Of a stretch of DNA of 64,000 nt, positions 43,835-53,290 are shown piece by piece. The notes below the pieces were generated by a model. That model ran no database searches, was not told the DNA's origin, and saw nothing but the letters and a program-made list of their open reading frames with translations. Position 1 is the first letter of the stretch, and each line of letters begins with the position of its first letter. The position numbers and the translations under genes were made by a program. The stretch is from Polyangiaceae bacterium (GTDB lineage: Bacteria; Myxococcota_A; Polyangia; Polyangiales; Polyangiaceae), in assembly GCA_016712345.1 (NCBI GenBank), contig JADJRH010000011.1, positions 4,340,001 through 4,404,000 of the forward strand. The letters run 5' to 3'.

Positions 43835-44302
43835 ATGATCGCCATCGGAAGCAAGGCCCCCGAGTTCAACCTGTTCAACCATAAACGCGACAGGGTAAGC
43901 CTCGAAGCACTGCGCGGAAAAAAGGTGGTTATCGCTTTTTTTCCGGCCGCTTTCACAAGTGTTTGCGAAAAAGAGCTGTGTACATTTCGTGACTCGCTCG
44001 CCGCACTTTCTGAACTCAACGCCACCGTTTTGGCCGTGAGCGTCGACGCTCCGTTTGCCAACGCGGCGTTTGCTCAAAAGAACAGTCTCACATTCGACGT
44101 TCTTTCGGACTACACGCGTGACGCAACGCGCGCGTACGGCATCGCGATTGATAACTTCGCGGGCATGCCGGGGTACACAGCATCAAATCGCGCTGTGTTC
44201 GTCGTAAACGCCGAAGGGAAAATCACATACGCGTGGGTTGGTCCCAACCCCGGTGTTGAGCCCGATTATGATGAGGTAGGGCGCGCTGTGGCTGTGGCCT
44301 GA
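43835..44302 (+). CDS. Peroxiredoxin, AhpC/TSA family (BCP/PrxQ or AhpE-like)
   Basis: The 155-residue thioredoxin-fold protein has the peroxidatic motif PAAFTSVC (Cys44). A second Cys five residues later (Cys49) gives the C-x4-C spacing of BCP/PrxQ enzymes. The rest (VLAVSVDAPFANAAFA, FDVLSDYTRDATRAYGI, RAVFVVNAEGKI) fits AhpE/BCP peroxidases, which reduce H2O2 and organic peroxides in the cytoplasm using thioredoxin or mycothiol-like donors. A GAGGAGG ribosome site stands just before the ATG. It converges with the metallo-beta-lactamase-fold gene 17 bases away. Confidence 0.9.
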   Translation: MIAIGSKAPEFNLFNHKRDRVSLEALRGKKVVIAFFPAAFTSVCEKELCTFRDSLAALSELNATVLAVSVDAPFANAAFAQKNSLTFDVLSDYTRDATRAYGIAIDNFAGMPGYTASNRAVFVVNAEGKITYAWVGPNPGVEPDYDEVGRAVAVA

Positions 44303-44319
44303 CGGTCGCCTCTTCCCAA

Positions 44320-45543
44320 CTATCCGAGTCTTGTTGCAGCGTCGTCGGCTTCTTGGGCGGCGCGCAGAAAGATGTTGCGCGCCATGAGCGACGGCTCATC
44401 GGATGCGCGCTTTAGAAATGCCTCTCTTTTAAGGGCCAGGGCCTCTTTGTCGGTGGGTGCGGCAAGCGTTGCCCACTCGGCAAAGTGACACGCCGTCACG
44501 ATGTCGGACGAGAGAAGCGCTCGCCCTTTTTCGATAAGTGTACTCACGCCCCCCGAGATCTCGGCAATGTGTCGGGCGAGATTTTCTTCGCGCGACGGTA
44601 GAAGTTCTGCCGGATTTCCGTTCCACCAACCGCCGTGAAGACGCAGTAAATTGCGAACAATAAACTCGGGCCGATCGTAGAGCGGTTCGAGATACCAGCG
44701 ACCCTTGAGATGAGCCGGCGGCACCACTTCGTGAATGATGCTTGATGGTCGCTCGCCGCGGTTCATGCGAGCGAGCGTTTGCTCAACAAGCGCTTCAAGG
44801 TATTCGCTCGTCTCGGAGAGAGCTGTGTACACATCAGCCTCACCGGTGATGACGGGACCGTGGCCGGGCAACAAGATTTTTGGCTTTTTTAAAGCCATTC
44901 GGCGAAGCGCGGCTGCCCACTCGTCGGGGTAGCGTTGCACCTTCTGGGGGTTGCCGCAGTTGGGGCTGCAACCGATAAAAAAATCACCGGTGCAAAGAGC
45001 GCCGCGCGACGGTGCGTACACCCACGTGGCATCGTCGGTTTCACCGCGACCGTGAACGAGTTCAAACGTTTCACCGCCGAGAGTGAGCGTGAGTTCACTC
45101 TCGTACGTTTGATCGATTTGCGGATATTCAGACGGAAAGCGCGCCGGTACACCAAACTGAACCGAGTTGATGTGTTCGTTGAGGCCGCGCGTTTTTTGGT
45201 AGCGCAAAAACCGCTCGGCAACGCGAACGTGAGCAATGCGACGCGGCCGTTCGTGGCCTCGCTCGCGCGCATCGTCGTCGATCGCGCGAACACCGAACGC
45301 GTGATCGACGTGACCGTGCGTGAACACGATCGCAACGACCGGCAGCGTTGTGAGTTTGCGCAGCGCTTCGAGAATTCGAGCGCCGAACATCTCGTGACCG
45401 CAGTCAACGAGGAGTACACCTTCGGACGTGATAAACGCCGCGGCGTTTGCAAACGACGGAAGAAATAGCGTTCCGGGTGCAACTTCCACCGGTTCGCCGT
45501 CACCAAAAAAACCTCGCGGCAACGTTGTCACGTCCGCCTCCAA
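44320..45543 (-). CDS. Metallo-beta-lactamase-fold hydrolase with alkyl-sulfatase dimerisation region
   Basis: The N-terminal 240 residues are an MBL fold with the metal motif THGHVDH (about 75-81), a Gly-rich loop (TLGGETFELVHGRGETDDATWVY) holding further ligands, and LLPGHGPVITG. After that, LYDRPEFIVRNLLRLHGGWWNGNPAELLPS matches the dimerisation region of SdsA1-type alkyl sulfatases. The predicted reaction is cleavage of a sulfate ester with zinc. A cyclic-nucleotide-binding gene ends 30 bases upstream on the same strand, so the two may be one transcript. Substrate preference cannot be read from sequence, and no signal peptide is present. Confidence 0.88.
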   Translation of the reverse strand: MEADVTTLPRGFFGDGEPVEVAPGTLFLPSFANAAAFITSEGVLLVDCGHEMFGARILEALRKLTTLPVVAIVFTHGHVDHAFGVRAIDDDARERGHERPRRIAHVRVAERFLRYQKTRGLNEHINSVQFGVPARFPSEYPQIDQTYESELTLTLGGETFELVHGRGETDDATWVYAPSRGALCTGDFFIGCSPNCGNPQKVQRYPDEWAAALRRMALKKPKILLPGHGPVITGEADVYTALSETSEYLEALVEQTLARMNRGERPSSIIHEVVPPAHLKGRWYLEPLYDRPEFIVRNLLRLHGGWWNGNPAELLPSREENLARHIAEISGGVSTLIEKGRALLSSDIVTACHFAEWATLAAPTDKEALALKREAFLKRASDEPSLMARNIFLRAAQEADDAATRLG

Positions 45544-45573
45544 ATACCGGCCGCCGAATGGTGAAGGGCCGAG

Positions 45574-46443
45574 TTACACCACGAAGTCGAGCATTTGAAC
45601 GCGGGTTAGATATTCGCGAACGAACTTTTGGTACTCGTCGATGAGCAGGTCGAGTTTGAGGAGAACGCTCGTGTCGGACACCGATTCAACCGTTCCACTC
45701 ACCGGCACTTCGCCCTGTGACGTAACCAGAACGCCCGAGAAATGGCCGCCATTTTTAATGTTTGCTCCGGGCCATTTTCCGAATCGCACCATGCCGTCGC
45801 TCATTTCAAGAACGGGCACGAGCACGCCGTCGTCGAGCCGAATGGAACTGTGCAGCGGACCGGTCGGCTCCACGAGATAGTGGCCACGCTTGTTGTGCTC
45901 AATCAGGTCTTCAAGCGTTTCAACAAGGTCTTTGCTCTGCGGCGTTTCGGGCGCTTCGAGCACCATGTCGAGCAGGCGCTTCATTGCCTTTTGAGTGCGA
46001 ATTAAGTTGCCTCGCATCTCATCGATTCGGCGGTTGTCGCGCCGAATTTTGAGAGCAACCACTTGGAGAAGGTTGTGCTCAAAAGGAAACGCGATGTCGC
46101 CGTGGCGCTCAAACAGCTCAAGAAGAGCGGCCCGCGAGATTCTGTACACTTCAGAGGGTTTTGTGGTGACTGCGGTGGTGTTGCGGTGAAGGCCCGTGAG
46201 AACCCCCAGCTCACCGATGGGTGCGAGCGGCGTAAGTGTGAATCGCGCGGCGTCGCCTTCGCGCAATTCAACCTCACCGCTCACAAGGAGATGAAAGTAA
46301 TCCGGCTTGGAACCGGCTTCGAAAAGAACCGTTCCCGCGGGAAGCGAGAGCTGTTCAAACGCACCGAGCAACGCGTGAAGGTGTTGTTCGGTGATGCCCT
46401 GAAAGAGCGGAATGGCGTGTAGATCGATCGTGCGCACCGCCAT
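45574..46443 (-). CDS. Cyclic-nucleotide-binding domain protein
   Basis: Starting at ATG 46443 (MAVRTIDLHAIPLFQGITEQ), residues 1-120 form a cNMP-binding domain of the CRP type (LFEAGSKPDYFHLLVSGEVEL, PIGELGVLTGLHRNTTAVT). The helical linker (about 140-190) has no DNA-binding helix-turn-helix. The C-terminal 100 residues are beta-rich (LDDGVLVPVLEMSDGMVRFGK, TVESVSDTSVLLKLDLL) and faintly resemble a PilZ-like barrel, which I cannot confirm. A longer start at 46563 exists but overlaps the divergent gene. It probably senses a cyclic nucleotide and controls its partner, or the sulfatase-like gene, by protein contact. Confidence 0.82.
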   Translation of the reverse strand: MAVRTIDLHAIPLFQGITEQHLHALLGAFEQLSLPAGTVLFEAGSKPDYFHLLVSGEVELREGDAARFTLTPLAPIGELGVLTGLHRNTTAVTTKPSEVYRISRAALLELFERHGDIAFPFEHNLLQVVALKIRRDNRRIDEMRGNLIRTQKAMKRLLDMVLEAPETPQSKDLVETLEDLIEHNKRGHYLVEPTGPLHSSIRLDDGVLVPVLEMSDGMVRFGKWPGANIKNGGHFSGVLVTSQGEVPVSGTVESVSDTSVLLKLDLLIDEYQKFVREYLTRVQMLDFVV

Positions 46444-46544
46444 AAAATTGGGACGGAGCATCGGCTCCCACGCAGGTTGTGTCAATCGGAACCTCTCAGT
46501 TCGATCTGCGAAGCCCACTTGGTTCTGTGATACGCCAAACCGCC

Positions 46545-47426
46545 ATGCGCGCTGACAAGCCAAGCCTCACCGCGGCCCTGGTGGCGGGCGTCCGGGCCCT
46601 CTACGCGTCTTTTCCGAGTGGACTCCAAGCCGCACCCGACCCGGAAGCGCTGCACCTTGTGCCGCTCATTCTTCAGCTTCCTGCGGAGTTCGTAAAAAGG
46701 GTGCCCCTGACGGCGTCGGTATTGCACCATTCCGTGGGCGCGGCTTCCCTCGGCCTTTCATGGCATGTGGCATTGCGAACGCTTGCCATCGACGAGGCGG
46801 CGGTTTCTGCGGCGGAGCGTGGGCTTCGTCAGGTTGTTCTTTTGGGCGCTGGACTCGACAACAGGGTGGGCAGACTTTCGAGTCTGCAAAATATGGCCGC
46901 CTTTGAGGTGGACCATCCCACCATGCAGCGCGAAAAAAAGCGGCGACTGGCCAATTCAACAAGTGCCCCACATCGACATTTTGTACCCGTCAACTTTGAA
47001 GTAGACAAACTCGACGAAGCGCTTCAAAAATCGGGGTTTGATAAAGATTTACCCACGTTTTGGATATGGGAAGGTGTCACCCCGTACCTCACCCGCCCCG
47101 CGATTGAATCTACCCTGGAAGTGGTAGGCCGTCACAGCGCAAAGACAAGTCAAATTGCCCTGACATACATGCGGCCCCCGGCGGACCTCGGAAGAACCGT
47201 AGCTCGCCTCGCAACGGCGGTTGCCGCCTCGATAGGTGAACCTGTACACGCCGTTTTTCACAGAGAAGAAATGGCCCAACTGTTGGCCGGTTTTGGATTT
47301 TGCGTACACACCGACGAATCTGACATTGATTTCGCCAAGCGGTATTGGAATCCGCTGCCGGGTGCGACGCCCCCCGGATTTCAGATGTACCCGGAGTGGG
47401 AACGCCTGGTGATCGCGGAGATGTAG
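46545..47426 (+). CDS. Class I SAM-dependent methyltransferase, LCMT/TIGR00027-like
   Basis: From ATG 46545 the protein begins MRADKPSLTAALVAGVRALY, a start typical of the bacterial LCMT-like methyltransferases; a frame start at 46479 is less likely. The AdoMet fold shows VVLLGAGLDNRVGRL (motif I), AAFEVDHPTMQREKK (acidic ribose loop) and FWIWEGVTPYL. The C-terminus ends MYPEWERLVIAEM. Related enzymes methylate carboxyl groups or polyketide substrates; no substrate is evident here. It is divergent from the cyclic-nucleotide-binding gene. Confidence 0.85.
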   Translation: MRADKPSLTAALVAGVRALYASFPSGLQAAPDPEALHLVPLILQLPAEFVKRVPLTASVLHHSVGAASLGLSWHVALRTLAIDEAAVSAAERGLRQVVLLGAGLDNRVGRLSSLQNMAAFEVDHPTMQREKKRRLANSTSAPHRHFVPVNFEVDKLDEALQKSGFDKDLPTFWIWEGVTPYLTRPAIESTLEVVGRHSAKTSQIALTYMRPPADLGRTVARLATAVAASIGEPVHAVFHREEMAQLLAGFGFCVHTDESDIDFAKRYWNPLPGATPPGFQMYPEWERLVIAEM

Positions 47427-47538
47427 TCTGCCTGCCAACCGGCGGCTGAAATGCCAACGAGGTTGTCAGGCTCGCTGCGTCGGAGTTGTGCGATCTTACC
47501 ATGTTGCGGTCGGGCACTCCACTTGCTGAGGGGCGGTC

Positions 47539-49911
47539 ATGAACCAAACACCCCTCCGCCTGAAGAGTTGTCTCCCGGTTGGATTTGTGTCCCTTGCAGC
47601 TCTTGGCATCGTCGCGTCAGGCTGCCAAGATCGGCCCATTTGTCCGGTTGTACCCATCAGCACAGCGGTTGTCAGCGAACGCCTTGCAACCAGTTTCGTG
47701 AGCAAGGTGGACATTGTTCTCGCCGTCGACAATTCCAGGTCCATGTCTGACAAGCAGCGGCTCTTGGCCTTGGCTATTCCAGATTTGGTAGAAGGTCTTG
47801 TCAACCCGCCGTGCCTCGACTTCAACGCTCAACCGATCATACCCACACCCAAGTCGCCTCTCGATCCTTGCCCCGCCGGCGCGCACCGGGCATTTGAACC
47901 CATTCTTGATATTCACATCGGCGTCATCACGTCGAGCCTTGGCAGCTACGGGGCCGATGCCTGTTCACCGACCGGCGCGGGGAAACACTCAAACGATGAC
48001 AAGGGGCACCTGGTGTATAGGTCTGATCCCACCCTTTCTGACACATTGCCCACCTACCAAAATTTGGGCTTTTTGGCCTGGGATCCGGCCCAAATATCAG
48101 CGCCGCCCGGGGAGGGAGACTTGCACGAAGACTCACCTTTAGACCCCGATTCGACGGCGCTCATACCAGTGCTGCGGGACATGATTGCGGGGGCCGGTGA
48201 CGTGGGATGCGGGTATGAAAGTCAACTTGAAAGTTGGTACCGATTTCTTGTGGACCCTGAGCCGCCCGCGGGGTTTGAAATAAACAAAGATGGGAAGGCC
48301 GTTTCTACCGGGATTGATAACGAACTTTTGGCGCAGAGAAAGGCGTTTTTGCGCCCCGATTCACTTTTGGCCATTGTGATGTTAACCGACGAAAACGACT
48401 GTTCGTTGGACGATTCAGGGTTTGCATACCCGGCTTTTAAACAAAAAACGGGTGAAGGTGCCTCCTACCACCTACCCAGGCCGCGGCAGGAGTGTGCTTC
48501 AAATCCCGGCGATCCGTGTTGCTACTCGTGCGCGCAGCCAACCCAAAAAGATGCGCAGGGCAATGACTGCCCGGCCGACCCAATGTGTACAAACGCCGAT
48601 GGAACGGTGGCTCGCCTGACGGAAGCGGAAGACCCGATCAACCTTCGATGTTGGGACCAAAAGCGCCGTTTTGGGATCGATTTATTACAACCGATCTCCC
48701 GGTATAAAAAAGCGCTCACTCAACCGACGGTTCTAACAAGGAGCGGCAAAGTTGAGCCCAATCCCATTTTTTCAGACTTGGATCCAACCGACAAGCTCAA
48801 GGCGCTGCGCACAAGCTCCATGGTGGTTGTCACGGCGATTGCCGGTGTTCCCTGGCAGGACATCGCCAACGATCCAACCGATCTGACAAAAGGATTCAAG
48901 TCGTCGGACGAACTGGAATTTGCCGACAAGAGCGGCAAAACGGGATGGGACATCATTTTGGGTGAGCCCGCAAAAGGCATCCCACCGGCAGATCCGCTGA
49001 TGGTGGAGTCTCCCGACATTCGCTCGGGAACTCATCCCATTACGGGCGAGCCAATCGCAACGCCTGACACGCCCCTCAAAAACACGATCAATGGCCATGA
49101 TTTCGGCACGTGGGACGATCTGAACTATGCCTGCATTTTTGACCTGCTGGAACCGGTAGCCTGCTCGGTTGAAAACTACCAATATTGCCGCGATCAGGAC
49201 ACGAGCCCGGTCTACGATCCGCCTTACATTTCCGATCCAACTTATCAAGTTCGCGCCGGCGCTCGACCCGGAACGCGCATTTTGGAGCTGATGAAAGAAA
49301 TTGGATATCAGGGCGTGGTCGCCTCAGCGTGCCCGGCTCAAACGGTCGATCCTACCCGGGCCGACTTTGGGTATCGCCCGGCGATTACAGCAGCCCTCAA
49401 GCGTTTGGAGGCCCAAATCGACGGCGGATGTTTGTCGCGCAGCCTTTCCACTGACACCGAAGGGCTTGCCAACTGTGCCGTAATTGAAGCTCGATTGACG
49501 GAGCCCAGTGGAGCCTGTTGCGACGCGGGTCAGGCGCGGCTCGTGCCGGCCCCTGAACGTGAGCAGTTGGTTAAAGCCATTGGTACAGATCCGGCCGTTG
49601 TCGCGCGCGAATTTGACTGCTTCTGCGAGATCCCACAGTTGACCGGCACCGAACCGGGACAACCCCTCTACCTATGTCAAAACGACCTGAACGAATACCC
49701 GCTCGATGAAAATGGCGAGCAGATAAATGGGTATTGTTATCTCGATGCCATGAGCGAACCCAAGGTGGGTAACCCTGACTTGCTGAATACCTGCCCATCC
49801 ACGGAAAAACGGATGTTGCGCTTCGTTGGTAAGGGTCATCCACGGCCGAACTCGGTGCTGTTTTTAGCGTGCGGCGTGGATCGCGAACCTATCTCGGAAG
49901 AATGCAAATAA
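47539..49911 (+). CDS. VWA-domain lipoprotein
   Basis: The lipobox is VASGC (Cys29). A von Willebrand A-like domain starts at about 57 (KVDIVLAVDNSRSMSDKQRL), where DNSRS at 64-68 is the MIDAS metal motif. The domain is large and interrupted by Cys-containing loops (CAQPTQKDAQGNDCPADPMC and others), so later MIDAS residues are hard to place. The C-terminal 250 residues have many cysteines (CCDAGQARLV, CFCEIPQL, CYLDAM) and form no domain I know. Lipoproteins of this size and build are common in myxobacteria. A surface adhesion role is inferred. The gene converges on the HEAT-like gene, with a palindrome just past its stop. Confidence 0.8.
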   Translation: MNQTPLRLKSCLPVGFVSLAALGIVASGCQDRPICPVVPISTAVVSERLATSFVSKVDIVLAVDNSRSMSDKQRLLALAIPDLVEGLVNPPCLDFNAQPIIPTPKSPLDPCPAGAHRAFEPILDIHIGVITSSLGSYGADACSPTGAGKHSNDDKGHLVYRSDPTLSDTLPTYQNLGFLAWDPAQISAPPGEGDLHEDSPLDPDSTALIPVLRDMIAGAGDVGCGYESQLESWYRFLVDPEPPAGFEINKDGKAVSTGIDNELLAQRKAFLRPDSLLAIVMLTDENDCSLDDSGFAYPAFKQKTGEGASYHLPRPRQECASNPGDPCCYSCAQPTQKDAQGNDCPADPMCTNADGTVARLTEAEDPINLRCWDQKRRFGIDLLQPISRYKKALTQPTVLTRSGKVEPNPIFSDLDPTDKLKALRTSSMVVVTAIAGVPWQDIANDPTDLTKGFKSSDELEFADKSGKTGWDIILGEPAKGIPPADPLMVESPDIRSGTHPITGEPIATPDTPLKNTINGHDFGTWDDLNYACIFDLLEPVACSVENYQYCRDQDTSPVYDPPYISDPTYQVRAGARPGTRILELMKEIGYQGVVASACPAQTVDPTRADFGYRPAITAALKRLEAQIDGGCLSRSLSTDTEGLANCAVIEARLTEPSGACCDAGQARLVPAPEREQLVKAIGTDPAVVAREFDCFCEIPQLTGTEPGQPLYLCQNDLNEYPLDENGEQINGYCYLDAMSEPKVGNPDLLNTCPSTEKRMLRFVGKGHPRPNSVLFLACGVDREPISEECK

Positions 49912-49916
49912 ACGCG

Positions 49917-49936
49917 TCAATTGTGTACACAATTGA
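49917..49936. other. Perfect 20-bp palindrome between converging genes
   Basis: TCAATTGTGTACACAATTGA is its own reverse complement and lies 6 bases past the VWA lipoprotein stop. It has no loop and no T-run, so it is a weak terminator candidate. Its core is GTGTACAC, a word that is enriched through the window. Confidence 0.75.
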
Positions 49937-49970
49937 GTAGAAAAGCGCAAAGTCGGCGAGACCTGACGAC

Positions 49971-52097
49971 TCAAGAGTCTTGACGTTCGTCGCGCATTCC
50001 ACCCAGGGCGCGATACGCCCGGGCAATGGCACTCGCCAACGTTGCTCTACCCCGCGGCGATTGAGGCCCAATTCCCAACAGCCGGCCTGGTTTTCTCAGT
50101 TCCAGCGCCGTCAGCGCGTCGCTCACCGAAGCTGGGACCGCTCCTTTTGAGGTGGCCAACTGGTCAATCGACGCGGCAATGAGCGACGGCACGCGCACGC
50201 GATCAATCGCCTCCACGAGCAACCACAGCGCAAGCGCCGCCGGCACCGAACCTCGGTTTTTTGAAGCCCATTCGATGACGGGCGCCACCGCCGTCGCCCC
50301 CTCGATCGAAGCGCGGGCCAGGATTCCCGCCGAGAGCGAGATACCGTCATCGATCACCTGCCTCCCGCTTGCCAAACGTGACGCAACTTCAGCCCCGGTA
50401 ATGTGCCCAATCGCAATGGCAACAGCCAACTCCACTTCAGACATTTGACGTTGCGTCCACGGCTCCACGGTTGAAGCGCGCGCTCGCGTTTCAGAGTGGG
50501 CCGCCGTGAGCGCTCCCGCGTTTTGTCTGAGTACACGTGCGAGTTTGGCCCCCGTCAGTCGGCCTTTCCATTGCGGCATTGCGGACACGACGTAGCGCAC
50601 GCGACGCGAATCGAGTCCGATAGCGGTGAGCGCGGCGCGGGGAGAAACATTCGCTCGGAGAGTTGCCGTGAGCACCGCGCGTTCAAGAACGGGCAGGCTG
50701 CGCACCAGCGGATCGAGGTCCACTTCATCTTCGGGGAGATCTTCAGAGCGTTTCTTCGGTCGCGCGATGCGGCCGGCCAAGTCGATCACTTCTTTGTCAG
50801 ACACGGCCGAATCGCTCCACGCGAGCGTAAGGAGTGCGTGGGGTACACCGTCGCGCGAGGCGGTGGCGTCAAAAAGAGCACGCACCAGCTCCGGCTTTGT
50901 TGCGCTCGCGTGCGCCAGAACGGGCCGATTTGAAACAAGCGCGCCTCGAATAGCCTGCTCGGCGATGGTGTCGATTGACACATGTGTACACGTCATCAAC
51001 CCGTTGGCCATCCACCAGGAGAGCTTTGCTTTGCCGGTGAACGAGGGCGTTCCTTCAGTCAGACGCGCGAGCGGTTTCACCGCTTCGTACACAATGCCCA
51101 CCAACTCGCCGTCGGCGTCTTCGGCTTCGGCGTTTTCGTTGGATGGAGGTGTACGCAACGCAAGCCCGGCTGAAAAGCCACGGGCGAGCGGCGATTTTGC
51201 GCCGGCCGCAACCACATGATCGAGCAAAGCAATCACTTCGTGTCGCGCGAGAACCTGCGCCGCGAGTGTGGCTCCCTCTTCGTCGAGTGCTGCGCCGGCG
51301 GAGGAAAGAGCTGTTCGAACATCGGGGGCGAGAACGCCGAGCGAACGCATTGCTCGAAGCGCTGCCGCAAACTTGGCTGTCTCAACAATGTTGCCTCCCT
51401 CGGGAACACCTTCGTGGGCAGAGAGTGCACCGGCGGCCCGGGCGCGAACTTCAACGGCGGGATCGGTTGCCGCCAGTTGTGTACGCAATTCTCCGGCGGC
51501 GCGATTGGAGGCCACGGCGCGGCGTACACGTCGGTCACGATCCGAAGCGAGCGCCGACAGAAGCGCCTTGTTTTGCGAAATGCGAGCCACCGTTTCGCGG
51601 CGGTAAGGTGATCGATCCTGGGCCCATTCTTCGGCGATCAGCGGTGGAATACAATCAGTATTCATCAGCGGGATCCAGAGGCGATCGTGCGCCGGAGACG
51701 CAGCTGGAAAGTCCGCCGCGCGCTCGATCGCACGAAGTGTTGCGTTTGGATGACAGGCTGCCGCGAGCACAAAAAACGGGTCGGCGGCGTGGCGATCCGC
51801 AACTTGATCTCGAACAAAATCGGGCGCGTTTTCCCGCGTGATCAGGTGTCTGTCGAGTTCATCAGCAATGGGCCCAAAGGGCTCGTCGGGTTTGGCCTCG
51901 GGGTCACGGCCGACGTTGGGCCCGTCGTTCAGGATGCGCTCGGCGATGACGCTCAGGGCCTCGGGGCCCAGCGATGTACACTTCGCCAGCGAGAGCAGCG
52001 CCTTCGCGTGACCCTCTTCGGCCAGCGCCACATTGAGCAGCGGCGCGTTTTTTGAAGGGTCTTGCGAAAGCCGCTCGATGGTGGCGCGGTCAAGCAT
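49971..52097 (-). CDS. HEAT/armadillo-like repeat protein, about 708 residues
   Basis: The sequence is helical throughout and Ala/Leu/Arg-rich with repeated two-helix patterns (HPNATLRAIERAADFPAA, DRDRRVRRAVASNRAAG, DPAVEVRARAAGALSAH). No signal peptide, membrane segment or catalytic motif is visible. Such solenoids act as protein scaffolds, but I cannot name a partner. It starts six bases after the M20 peptidase stop. It is therefore likely the last gene of a run GlnRS - YqeY tail - M20 - HEAT on the minus strand. The gene is compact with no unusual composition. Confidence 0.7.
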   Translation of the reverse strand: MLDRATIERLSQDPSKNAPLLNVALAEEGHAKALLSLAKCTSLGPEALSVIAERILNDGPNVGRDPEAKPDEPFGPIADELDRHLITRENAPDFVRDQVADRHAADPFFVLAAACHPNATLRAIERAADFPAASPAHDRLWIPLMNTDCIPPLIAEEWAQDRSPYRRETVARISQNKALLSALASDRDRRVRRAVASNRAAGELRTQLAATDPAVEVRARAAGALSAHEGVPEGGNIVETAKFAAALRAMRSLGVLAPDVRTALSSAGAALDEEGATLAAQVLARHEVIALLDHVVAAGAKSPLARGFSAGLALRTPPSNENAEAEDADGELVGIVYEAVKPLARLTEGTPSFTGKAKLSWWMANGLMTCTHVSIDTIAEQAIRGALVSNRPVLAHASATKPELVRALFDATASRDGVPHALLTLAWSDSAVSDKEVIDLAGRIARPKKRSEDLPEDEVDLDPLVRSLPVLERAVLTATLRANVSPRAALTAIGLDSRRVRYVVSAMPQWKGRLTGAKLARVLRQNAGALTAAHSETRARASTVEPWTQRQMSEVELAVAIAIGHITGAEVASRLASGRQVIDDGISLSAGILARASIEGATAVAPVIEWASKNRGSVPAALALWLLVEAIDRVRVPSLIAASIDQLATSKGAVPASVSDALTALELRKPGRLLGIGPQSPRGRATLASAIARAYRALGGMRDERQDS

Positions 52098-52103
52098 GAG
52101 GGC

Positions 52104-53285
52104 TTAGTTCGCGGTGTGTTTCGTCGCTCTGCCAACGATAAAACGAGCGATCGCCTCGGCTTTGGGGACGAGGGTCGCAACTTCTATCAGTTCTTCTTTG
52201 GTGTGAAATCCGCTTCCGCGCGGGCCCAGGCCATCAATGGAGGGAATGCCAATGGCGCTCGTCGACGAAGCGTCGGATCCGCCGCCGACAAGCGCGCTCT
52301 CACCATTTCCGAGCCCCGCGGCCAGAGCACAGGCTGCGTACTCATTGTAGAGCTTCACGTTTTCATCGGTCCGCTCCAGAGGCGTCCGGGCGATACCCCC
52401 CGTGAGTTCAAGACGGGTGCCCGCCACAGCACACGCCGCCTGCTCGGCGGCTTCTTGCAGTTTGGTCATTGTCTGGGCGCCGGACTCGGTGGTCACAAAT
52501 CGAAAATCGAGAAGAGCCTCGGCCGAATCGGGAACCGTGTTTTTGCCCTGTCCACCGGTGAATTTGCCCACATTCACGGTGATGCCACGTTCGTAGTCGG
52601 TGAGCGCCTGCGCTGCGTCCACAAACTTTGCGAGGGCCCAAATGGCGTTGGCCCCTTCTTTGCGAGCGTTTCCAGCGTGAGCGGCTTTGCCGTGGGCGAT
52701 CGCTTTCACCCCCGCGGTGCCCTTGCGACTTGTGATGATCGCATCGCCTTTTCGACCCGCTTCAAGCACGAGCGCACACGAGGCACCGGCAAGTTCGCGC
52801 TGCAGAAGAGGCCGACCTTCGGGCGAACCTACTTCTTCGTCGCTCACCACCGCCAAGATCACTTTCATGTCATGGAGTACACCTGCACGATCGAGCGCTC
52901 GCAGCGCTTCAATCGCGACAACGAGTCCCCCTTTCATGTCGAGTACACCGGGGCCGCGGGCAATGGTTCCGTCGTAACGAAAACCCTCAAATGTGCCGGG
53001 CGGAAACACGGTGTCGAGGTGGCCGACAATGGCGATCGCTCCTTCGGGCGACTGTTCGGCGCTCTTCGTGGAGAAGATCCAATGCGGCGCGTAGTGGTGG
53101 TGCGCGCTCTCAATTCGCCTGGCGACAAGGCTCGGGATCGCGGCGCATTGCTCCGCCAACAAGTCGCCCACAATGCGACCGCCGGCGGCGTGTTCGGTGT
53201 ACGAACACACCATGCACAATCGCTCGATCTCGGCGAGCATGGGGTCTTTTCGATCAACAAGTTCTTTGAGTACACGTTCAAGCAT
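52104..53285 (-). CDS. M20-family metallopeptidase (glutamate carboxypeptidase-like)
   Basis: The true start is ATG 53285 (MLERVLKELVDRKD). The frame stays open further upstream, but that part is a shadow of the YqeY-tail gene. M20 motifs are present: AIVGHLDTVFP (His, Asp), GPGVLDMKGG (metal Asp), SDEEVGSPEG (catalytic and metal Glu) and a late GGGSDASS with the final metal His in SGFHTKEE. A dimerisation domain is inserted in the middle. These are zinc exopeptidases. The protein is 393 residues, a normal length. The upstream gene ends 5 bases before it and the HEAT-like gene starts six bases after it. Confidence 0.92.
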   Translation of the reverse strand: MLERVLKELVDRKDPMLAEIERLCMVCSYTEHAAGGRIVGDLLAEQCAAIPSLVARRIESAHHHYAPHWIFSTKSAEQSPEGAIAIVGHLDTVFPPGTFEGFRYDGTIARGPGVLDMKGGLVVAIEALRALDRAGVLHDMKVILAVVSDEEVGSPEGRPLLQRELAGASCALVLEAGRKGDAIITSRKGTAGVKAIAHGKAAHAGNARKEGANAIWALAKFVDAAQALTDYERGITVNVGKFTGGQGKNTVPDSAEALLDFRFVTTESGAQTMTKLQEAAEQAACAVAGTRLELTGGIARTPLERTDENVKLYNEYAACALAAGLGNGESALVGGGSDASSTSAIGIPSIDGLGPRGSGFHTKEELIEVATLVPKAEAIARFIVGRATKHTAN

Positions 53286-53290
53286 TGCCG

